7,984 bases of DNA from an uncultured Lachnospiraceae bacterium (GTDB lineage: Bacteria; Bacillota_A; Clostridia; Lachnospirales; Lachnospiraceae), in the NCBI GenBank assembly GCA_946621895.1, contig CAMOOZ010000138.1:1-7984 (forward strand), read 5' to 3'. A program made the translations under genes and the position numbers. A model generated the notes under the pieces. The model was not told the origin of the DNA, did no database searches, and saw nothing but the letters and a program-made list of their open reading frames with translations. Below, in pieces: positions 1 to 6,039 of the stretch (the first letter of the stretch is position 1; every line of letters begins with the position of its first letter).

Positions 1-2312
1 AGGTTATTTTTGGCATATACGCCCGAGGAGTTGCGGAAATCATCGTGCCAGGCCAGCGTCGTGTTCACATTGTCCTGCCCGGAGCGGATCAGGATACGGT
101 CTTTTTCGTAGCGAAGCTCCAGCGGGATAAGCTTCCTCACCGGAAGCCTCCCCGGCGTGATGGAATAGGCGCGGTCAATCAAGCGCCCCACCGCCTTATC
201 CCCGGTAAGCGCGTAATGGTAGGTCAGATTAAGCCCGATAAAAACGATATTTTCATTCCCGGCGGTGCCGTAAAAGCCAAGCTTTTCCCCCTGCTCCTCG
301 ATGCTCCCCCACACTTCGGTGAGGCCGTTCAGATAGCAGGTCTGCCAGTCCTCGAAGCCAGGCGCGAAATAATCCGGGCTGATCACCCCGTCGATGGTGA
401 TCAGGTCGGGATAACCGTTGCGAAAGCTGATGGGCGACGTGGAGACCCCCAGAAAGCTGCGGACGCCGGTATGGGTATCCACAGGCAGCCCGTCCCCGGA
501 GATCACCACGCGGACGCCCCTCTCCGCAAGCTCCCGCACCAGGTATTCCGCCCGTTCCCTGTCCGTATAGGTAAAGCCGGACAAGTAGATGAAGCTGTAG
601 GCGGAGAGCTCGTCAAGCGTATAGTCATCCAGACTGTCCGAGGCGGTTTCCTCCATGGAAGGAAAGAACAGGGAAAAATTCTTCGTGTACCTGCCGATGC
701 CGATGGCGGAATAGTTCGTGATCACGCCGAAATCGGGAGGTGTTTCGCGATGATACAGCCTGTAGTCGTCATTATAGTCCGCAAGGGAATAGCCGAGGCT
801 CCAGGCGGCCCTGTCCACCTCATCCCAATGCCCTGCCTCGATCCCCAGCGCAGAGGTCTTTAACAGCACGGAGTCATTGCCAAGCGCAAGGGCTCTGTCA
901 AAGAGATACGGATAGCAGCCGTAGCCGATGGCCTCCTCCAGCTGCTCCAGGTTTGCAGCGATCTCCGAAGAGGCAATGTCCGCGCCCCCCGAGGTTTCAA
1001 GCCTTGTGCCAAAGCCCGAGATCAGCCAGGGGCCCACGGATCCAAGCTCTCCGCCGTCCATGAACAGCAGCCGTCTTTTGGTGATGCTTTTTGCCCTGCC
1101 GATCAGCGTCTCGTTTTCCATCGCGGCAAACCGTTCCTCCGCCGGAAGGCCGCCGCCCGTCCCGATGAAGGCGCCGAAGGAAGGAATAAAATCCAGCAGG
1201 AGCAGGCAGCTCCACAGCAGGACGAAGGGCCATTTTAAGGAGCGCCAGAGGAAAAAACCCGCCAGGATAAATAACAGCGCGATGGACACGGCAAAGGTCA
1301 TTCCCCGCTCCGGGTCCCTGGGGCTTAAAGCGCCGAAGGGAAACAGGGAAAAGGCGATCAGCAGGATCAGGAGGGATCCGGAAAGAAAGGCCGACATTTC
1401 CTTTTTGTGCGAAAGAACCAGTCCGAAAAGGCCGAGCAGAAAGCCCGTCAGGCAGAGATAAAAGGCATTCCCTCCGGAAAAAAGCCGCCGGAACGGATCC
1501 AGCATGAAAAGCAGTCCCTGAAGATCCGCCGGCGTAAAATCCATGCGCGAGGAAAAATAGCCGCCCCTGAAGGCCGGATATGCCCAGAGCCCTGTGGTGA
1601 CAAAGGCAAGCAGCATGACGATGACGCCGTGCACCGCCCTTCTGTAATGCCGGTTCATCAGCATGTCGAAGGCAAGAAAGACGGCCATGCAGAGGGCGCA
1701 GATCCCGGCCATGCACAGATCCGTCAGCAAAATCAGGAAAAAGGAAAGCCAGACAAAAAAGAGATGCCTGATCCCCGACCTGTTCATATAGGCGATATAG
1801 CAGAAGAGAAAAACAGGCAAAAGCAGAAGCCCGAAAGCCCCCGGCAGATTGCCCTGGACAAAGAGCATATACAGATTGGAGGGCAGGAAAAACCAGAAAA
1901 GGCCCAGCACGCTGCCGATCACGGGACGCTTCAGGCGATAGCCCAGGATAAGGCCCTCCACGCCGCAGAAAAAGCAGATCAGCCCGACAGCCCACAGATA
2001 TGCGCCAAAGACGCTTCCCCCGCCGATCAGCTGGCAAAAGGCCAAAAGATAGACGGGCAGCGGGGACTGATAGCGCATCATCTCCAGCCCGTTGTACCAC
2101 AGCCTGTCCAGAAGCGGATAAAACACGCCGGACCCGATCTCATGATACAGCAGATCGCCCCGGTAAAGATGGAGCATTGCCTCTTTGCCGGAGGGATACA
2201 TCCCGTTTGCGGCGGTCAGCGAGACCAGAAGGAGGGAGACGGCCAGAAAGCAAAGGAGCGCTCCCGCGATGATCAGCGCGTTTTTCAGTATTGTCCCTGC
2301 GCGCCCGCTCAA
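1..2312 (-). CDS. Large polytopic membrane protein, PTPS-related (exosortase G system), partial: 3' end beyond left edge
   Basis: An uninterrupted minus-strand frame of 770 codons starts at TTG 2312 and is still open at base 1. Roughly ten membrane helices occupy residues 11-380, the first at about 11-34. A conserved-looking extracytoplasmic loop follows it (residues 45-90, with HLYRGD, a YP at 65-66 and SPLPVYL at 83-89). This loop and layout resemble the PTPS-related membrane protein family and, more loosely, YfhO/PMT-like membrane glycosyltransferases. Residues about 381-770 form a large soluble, probably external, region. It includes an alternating beta/alpha stretch (566-640) that resembles a class-I glutamine-amidotransferase-like fold. 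TTG is chosen because it overlaps the previous stop as TTGA, has GGAG five bases upstream, and keeps helix 1; the first ATG, codon 38, would remove it. The catalytic role is unknown. A part in handling or transferring lipid-linked sugar is inference from context. The C-terminus is not visible. Confidence 0.88.
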   Translation of the reverse strand, partial: MSGRAGTILKNALIIAGALLCFLAVSLLLVSLTAANGMYPSGKEAMLHLYRGDLLYHEIGSGVFYPLLDRLWYNGLEMMRYQSPLPVYLLAFCQLIGGGSVFGAYLWAVGLICFFCGVEGLILGYRLKRPVIGSVLGLFWFFLPSNLYMLFVQGNLPGAFGLLLLPVFLFCYIAYMNRSGIRHLFFVWLSFFLILLTDLCMAGICALCMAVFLAFDMLMNRHYRRAVHGVIVMLLAFVTTGLWAYPAFRGGYFSSRMDFTPADLQGLLFMLDPFRRLFSGGNAFYLCLTGFLLGLFGLVLSHKKEMSAFLSGSLLILLIAFSLFPFGALSPRDPERGMTFAVSIALLFILAGFFLWRSLKWPFVLLWSCLLLLDFIPSFGAFIGTGGGLPAEERFAAMENETLIGRAKSITKRRLLFMDGGELGSVGPWLISGFGTRLETSGGADIASSEIAANLEQLEEAIGYGCYPYLFDRALALGNDSVLLKTSALGIEAGHWDEVDRAAWSLGYSLADYNDDYRLYHRETPPDFGVITNYSAIGIGRYTKNFSLFFPSMEETASDSLDDYTLDELSAYSFIYLSGFTYTDRERAEYLVRELAERGVRVVISGDGLPVDTHTGVRSFLGVSTSPISFRNGYPDLITIDGVISPDYFAPGFEDWQTCYLNGLTEVWGSIEEQGEKLGFYGTAGNENIVFIGLNLTYHYALTGDKAVGRLIDRAYSITPGRLPVRKLIPLELRYEKDRILIRSGQDNVNTTLAWHDDFRNSSGVYAKNN

Positions 2313-2776
2313 CTCTGCTCCAGACTGCTGTTGATCAGATTATCGAAGATCCTGTCCACGCTGTCCCGGGAATACCGGGCAACCCCCGTCAGAAACTGCG
2401 AATCCCGCTCAAAGGAGACCACATAGCTTCTGGTGGGCGTTTCACTCCCTTCGATCTTCATCAGTTCGCCGCCCGTGGAGCGCATCACCTCCCTCAGCTG
2501 CTCCCCATAGTAATCCACCATATTCTCCAGCGTGGGCATCACCGTGTCAAAGGGCTTTACCTCATTCAGCGTCTTCCCCTGATAGTCCGAAAAGAACTTT
2601 TCGATCGCCTTTTCGAAGACATTGAACTCCAGAAAGTTCTCCTTATAGATCAGGACGGTGAGCACGAACTCCCAGGTATGGGGATGCACCTGGCCCTGCC
2701 TGCCGTCGATAAAAATATAATGGGAACCGTTCAGATAGTATTTAAACTGATACTGGGAAAAAATTCTGTGGTTCAT
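2309..2776 (-). CDS. 6-pyruvoyl-tetrahydropterin synthase-like protein, exosortase G system-associated
   Basis: This 155-residue soluble protein has the T-fold layout of PTPS/QueD enzymes. His19 (in NGSHY) and His31/His33 (in VHPHTWEF) match the three zinc histidines, and the second pair sits at the same numbers I recall for E. coli QueD. A TLNEVKPF...MPTLENM stretch (69-86) matches the family's LN...PT.EN region, and SETPTRSY (111-118) matches the late Glu-Thr strand. The cysteine four residues before the HxH is replaced by Gln27. The Asp-His pair before LN is also replaced (YQGK, 65-68), so ordinary PTPS or QueD activity is unlikely. No queuosine or pterin genes are nearby. The ATG overlaps the previous stop as ATGA, indicating translational coupling. 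It matches the small PTPS-related family described at XrtG loci. Pterin-like ligand binding or a structural role are both possible; neither is shown. Confidence 0.9.
   Translation of the reverse strand: MNHRIFSQYQFKYYLNGSHYIFIDGRQGQVHPHTWEFVLTVLIYKENFLEFNVFEKAIEKFFSDYQGKTLNEVKPFDTVMPTLENMVDYYGEQLREVMRSTGGELMKIEGSETPTRSYVVSFERDSQFLTGVARYSRDSVDRIFDNLINSSLEQS
2318..2321 (-). promoter_or_regulatory. Ribosome binding site deciding a TTG start
   Basis: On the minus strand GGAG lies five bases before the TTG at 2312-2310. The TTG shares two bases with the TGA of the preceding gene (TTGA). Together these support a non-ATG start with translational coupling, rather than the ATG 37 codons further in. 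Confidence 0.7.
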
Positions 2777-4077
2777 ACCTCATCCATTTCCGGCAGATAA
2801 TCCTTCAGCAGGCCTCTGTCCTCATATTTTTCGATGTCCGTAAGCTTATTCACGGTCATTCCCTTCGGGAATACCGCTTCCATCTTTTCCTGCAGCGCGC
2901 TGCCTGTCTGTCTCACCCCCACGATATAGAGCGTATTTCCTCCCTCTGAAAACCTGACCACATCATTCCGCATCGTGAGCTGGCTGGCCTGCAGGAAAAG
3001 CTTTCTTTCCCTGGCGCTCCGGAAGGAGACCTCCGCGATCGTAAAGGGATAAACACTCCGGTCAAACAGCTTTTTTAAGAGGCTGTCCATCAGGGACCGG
3101 TCAAACACGGATAAGGAGGTGTCGTAAAGCTCCTTTTTCTCGAGGCGGGCATTCAGCCTTTCCGCAAGCCTGCGCAGCTCCCGGTTTTCCGCCTCCGTGG
3201 CATCTCTTTTCCGCCAGAGCTTATCCAGTCTTAAGGTGGCGCCGATGTTGACCAGCAAAAAGAGGGCGAGCAGCAAGAGCAGCATCACCCAGAGATTTAT
3301 TTTGGCATTCAGATAGAGATTATCATCCAGGATCACCTCCCGGTTGGTCATCAGGCAGATCGCATAGCTGTCCCTGTTATAGCGGAAAAGCGTTCCGCTG
3401 CAGACATAGACCGTGCCCCGAAGCTCCACCCTGGAGTGGGTCACCCTGTTTTCCGAAAGTCCCCTTAAGAACTGCGCCGCGGAATCGGAGGAATAGTATT
3501 CCGACTCGTTAAAGCCCCTGTAGCTGTTTGTCTCCGCCACATCCTTCACAAAGACCATGGCCTCGTTTTTGGAAAGGGTCCAGAAGCGGCCTCCGGAATT
3601 ATCCAGCGTGCCCAGGATGTCGGAAATGATCCCTTCCGTGGATCTGTCGCCCAGGAGATTGATCTGATCCAGCACGAGCCTGACAAAGCTGTCCTGCTGT
3701 CTGGCATAGATCTCAAGGACACCCTCATCATAATTCCCGATCTGGAGATTGAAGAAAAAACCCACCAAAAGCGCCGCCAGCACGGAAAGCGCGGCAAGGC
3801 TGAAATTCTCCCGTCTGAAGCTTTCCCGCCTTTCCGCGGGCTTCTTCTTTCCGTTCCTTTCCTTTTCCGCCTTTTCCTTTTCGGGCTTCTGCTTTTTTGG
3901 CTTCCGCTTTTCGGGCTTTTCCGGTTCCTTCCGGCCGGCCTCCTTTACGGCAGCCTTTTTTCCCTTCCGCTTAACGGCACTTTTCTTTTCAGCACTGTTT
4001 TCAGACTTGTTTTCAGGCTTATTGTCAGGCTGCTTTTCCTGTTTCTTCTGCGCCTTCGTATTGACCTTCAGCTTCAT
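2773..4077 (-). CDS. Two-helix membrane protein with extracytoplasmic sensor-like domain and degenerate GGDEF-like cytoplasmic domain
   Basis: I do not recognise this 434-residue protein by name. Residues 1-90 are a Lys/Glu/Pro-rich, strongly basic cytoplasmic tail. Helix 1 is about 93-111. An extracytoplasmic domain of about 150 residues follows (112-260), then helix 2 (262-282) and a charged, coiled-coil-like linker (284-316). The cytoplasmic domain (317-434) contains PFTIAEVSF (344-352) and NDVVRFSEGGNTLYIV (371-386). In spacing these recall the DxD strand and the RxGGDEF hairpin of diguanylate cyclases, but SEGGN stands in place of GGDEF and the metal aspartates are absent. An inactive sensor or regulator of the upstream glycosyltransferase is therefore possible. 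The start at 4077 overlaps the glycosyltransferase gene by 53 bases. It is preferred because GAGGAAA lies about 10 bases upstream and the next Met (174) would remove helix 1. The stop overlaps the next start as ATGA. Confidence 0.9.
   Translation of the reverse strand: MKLKVNTKAQKKQEKQPDNKPENKSENSAEKKSAVKRKGKKAAVKEAGRKEPEKPEKRKPKKQKPEKEKAEKERNGKKKPAERRESFRRENFSLAALSVLAALLVGFFFNLQIGNYDEGVLEIYARQQDSFVRLVLDQINLLGDRSTEGIISDILGTLDNSGGRFWTLSKNEAMVFVKDVAETNSYRGFNESEYYSSDSAAQFLRGLSENRVTHSRVELRGTVYVCSGTLFRYNRDSYAICLMTNREVILDDNLYLNAKINLWVMLLLLLALFLLVNIGATLRLDKLWRKRDATEAENRELRRLAERLNARLEKKELYDTSLSVFDRSLMDSLLKKLFDRSVYPFTIAEVSFRSARERKLFLQASQLTMRNDVVRFSEGGNTLYIVGVRQTGSALQEKMEAVFPKGMTVNKLTDIEKYEDRGLLKDYLPEMDEV
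3808..4077 (-). other. Low-complexity region encoding a Lys/Glu/Pro-rich basic tail
   Basis: The first 90 codons of the membrane protein at 4077-2773 are dominated by Lys, Glu, Pro, Ala and Arg, with repeated K-P-E-K and E-K-x-K units (for example around residues 51-72). On the plus strand this appears as long pyrimidine-rich tracts (3830-3990). It precedes helix 1 and should be cytoplasmic. It could bind acidic lipids or nucleic acid, or act as an extended tether. Length variation between strains would be expected. Confidence 0.8.
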
Positions 4078-5446
4078 CGCGCTCTATTTCCTCATCATTG
4101 ACCAGCGAATGGAGAAAACGGATCTTTTCCAGCACCCTGCCGTGATCGGCGTTTATCACTTTGGAAAAATCCCTGGCCTCTTCCGTCAGGTTTTTGGTCT
4201 TCCAGGCGGAATCCGTGCCGATGGAATTGATCACGCCGGCAAAACGGATGAAAAACACGCCCAGATTATAAAACGGCAGAAAAGGGATCACCCACCACTG
4301 TTTCCTGTAATATTTCCTGATCTGATCGAAGTCCTTCAGAAATCCCAGGATCGCGAAATAATAGAGATACCCGCAGATAAAATACATCAGGAAGATCCCT
4401 CCCATGGAGAGGAGGATCGTGCTTGCGGAAAAACCGATGGCGATCAGGCAGATCAGCGCCAGATACCAGATCAGCCGGGGAAACGCGAAGGTATGGTCAT
4501 ACATCAGCGTCCGGATATTGATATCCGTCATCATCTTCGCGGGGTTCATCTGTTCCTCCAGGAACATCTTGGACACCTCCAGCGAACCCCGCTGCCATCT
4601 CTGCCGCTGGGTATAAAGCTTATTGAAATCCTCGATGGGATCCACGAAGAAAATGGACTTTTCGGAGATCCTGACCTTTTCCTTCTGGAGATATTTCATC
4701 TGGAAGGTGATCTGCGTGTCCTCGCAGATCGTATCCGTGCTGTACATTCTGGATTTCAGCACCGCGGATTTCCGGAAGGCGGAAAAGGCGCCTGAAAGCG
4801 TATAGATCGCGTTGATGTCCGACGCATAATTCCGGCCCGCCAGGAAGGCCTGGGCATATTCCATGAATTCCAGCTTGCGGAAAAACCGGGAAAAGCCTCT
4901 GGGATACGCCTCGATCAGCTTCGGATCCGTCAGGATGGCGCCCGTCATCACATTCACCTCCAGATCGCTCTCAAAGCGGTCCACAAGGCTGGTCAGCGCC
5001 TTCGGTTCCAGAAATCCGTCGCTGTCGATATGGATGATGTATTTCCCGCCGGTGTTGTAAAGCGCCAGATTCAGCGCCCTGCTCTTTCCCTGCTCCGCGT
5101 TCATCCACTGCATATGCAGGTCTTCATATTTTTTCTGGCACTCCGTATAGACCTTGAAGCTGTCGTCCCTGCTCTGATTGTTCACCAGAAAGACATTGAT
5201 CCGGTCGTTCGGATAGTCGCTCTCGTCAATGGAACGGATGCAGGCCTCCAGCGTGCCGCTCGAATTATAAACGGGAATGATGATGGAGATCTCCGGATAA
5301 AGCCCCGGTTTTTTATCCTTATGGGGAAAGATCAGCCTTTTGACCAGGAGAAAAACGCTTCCGAGACATGGCACGATCTCCATGATCACGGGAATGATCA
5401 CCCACGCGCTCCAGAAGATAAAGGAATTAAGAAGCCTGCTTCCCAT
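4025..5446 (-). CDS. Membrane-anchored family 2 glycosyltransferase, XrtG-associated
   Basis: This 473-residue GT-A glycosyltransferase has one N-terminal helix (about 11-38) and three or so C-terminal helices (323-347, 348-370, 385-405). The catalytic domain starts at PEISIIIPVYN (51-61). Motifs in order are the donor-binding region VNNQSRDD (88-95), EQGKSRALN (118-126), the metal-binding DSD (141-143), the likely base ED (242-243) and QRQRW (280-284, QxxRW). This combination is typical of processive synthases such as those for cellulose, hyaluronan and poly-N-acetylglucosamine, so it may build a polymer or extend a lipid-linked sugar from a UDP-sugar at the cytoplasmic face. Placed right after the exosortase, it matches the glycosyltransferase family named for the XrtG system. 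It overlaps the exosortase gene by 20 bases and has no strong ribosome binding site, so translation is probably coupled. The sugar and acceptor cannot be told from sequence. The C-terminus (451-473) is a short acidic tail. Confidence 0.94.
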   Translation of the reverse strand: MGSRLLNSFIFWSAWVIIPVIMEIVPCLGSVFLLVKRLIFPHKDKKPGLYPEISIIIPVYNSSGTLEACIRSIDESDYPNDRINVFLVNNQSRDDSFKVYTECQKKYEDLHMQWMNAEQGKSRALNLALYNTGGKYIIHIDSDGFLEPKALTSLVDRFESDLEVNVMTGAILTDPKLIEAYPRGFSRFFRKLEFMEYAQAFLAGRNYASDINAIYTLSGAFSAFRKSAVLKSRMYSTDTICEDTQITFQMKYLQKEKVRISEKSIFFVDPIEDFNKLYTQRQRWQRGSLEVSKMFLEEQMNPAKMMTDINIRTLMYDHTFAFPRLIWYLALICLIAIGFSASTILLSMGGIFLMYFICGYLYYFAILGFLKDFDQIRKYYRKQWWVIPFLPFYNLGVFFIRFAGVINSIGTDSAWKTKNLTEEARDFSKVINADHGRVLEKIRFLHSLVNDEEIERDEAEGQYEGAEETGKAA

Positions 5447-6032
5447 CGCCGTACTTGAATTTACCCACCGTGATCCGCACGATCTGCGGCTTTGTGAAAA
5501 CGAAGAAATACAACAGCACCGACAGTGAATAGAAGATCAGCCGGCCCACAATTGCATGGGCGATAAAATAGGTGCCCACGCCGCCGAAATAAATGATCTC
5601 GCAGATGGCGATGATCCTTATCGTGTTCGCCAGCATGATCCCCAGCACCCCTGCCACGCCCACCATCAGCTTTTCCCTGAGGGTATAGACCTGAAAGAAA
5701 ATGAGCAGGGAAAGAAAGGCCATGATCTCAATGATCCCGGAGCACTCAAAATCCACCTTCAGCGTGATGGAGCCCATGGCGGACTGGATGAAGATGATCC
5801 CGTAACGGAAATACGCGGCAAAGGTGCCGGTCAGCCCCCCCACCGCGCCTGCCATGGCCGCCACCACTCTCGCCAGCGGCTCTGTCAGCAGGGGCCTCAC
5901 CCAGATCATCATGAAGATGAACAGGCCAAAGCTTCCCACCAGGAACAGCCAGAAGTTCAGCTTTGCCCGTTTCAGCACATAAAGGATATACGCCCAGATC
6001 AGGGCGAGGATAATCTGGATCGCTAAGATCAT
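5427..6032 (-). CDS. xrtG: Exosortase family protein XrtG
   Basis: This 201-residue, almost entirely hydrophobic protein has roughly six to eight membrane helices. The exosortase/archaeosortase signature is visible: Cys97 in DFECSGIIE (94-102), Arg139 in LANTIRII (134-141) and His159 in IAHAIVGRLIFY (157-168). Cys is the presumed nucleophile, with Arg and His as partners. It is shorter than typical Gram-negative exosortases, in line with the compact Gram-positive XrtG type. Its expected substrate, a protein with a motif-helix-Arg tail, is encoded seven bases upstream. The family is thought to cleave just outside the membrane and pass the protein to a membrane or glycan acceptor. The reaction is modelled on sortases and has not been demonstrated for this protein. 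The start at 6032 follows the previous TGA by seven bases. An ATG overlapping that TGA (6040) is out of frame. A GAGG sits about 12 bases upstream. Confidence 0.95.
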   Translation of the reverse strand: MILAIQIILALIWAYILYVLKRAKLNFWLFLVGSFGLFIFMMIWVRPLLTEPLARVVAAMAGAVGGLTGTFAAYFRYGIIFIQSAMGSITLKVDFECSGIIEIMAFLSLLIFFQVYTLREKLMVGVAGVLGIMLANTIRIIAICEIIYFGGVGTYFIAHAIVGRLIFYSLSVLLYFFVFTKPQIVRITVGKFKYGDGKQAS

Positions 6033-6039
6033 CGGAGCA

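Noticed and set aside
45..2426. Plus-strand open frames (45-863, 928-1461, 1407-2426) and a minus-strand frame 2100-997
   Set aside because: They overlap the continuous 770-codon minus-strand membrane-protein frame in other frames, carry Arg/Gly/Pro/Gln/Lys-rich sequence without recognisable motifs, and lack good ribosome binding sites. They arise from GC-rich codon bias.
2309..2776. Annotation as a true QueD/PTPS enzyme
   Set aside because: The catalytic Cys and Asp-His residues are replaced and there are no queuosine or pterin pathway neighbours.
3749..4795. Long plus-strand frame with Phe/Ser-rich beginning
   Set aside because: Antisense to the Lys-rich tail and glycosyltransferase gene. 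The Phe/Ser runs are the complement of Lys/Glu codons, and the opposite strand has clear catalytic motifs.
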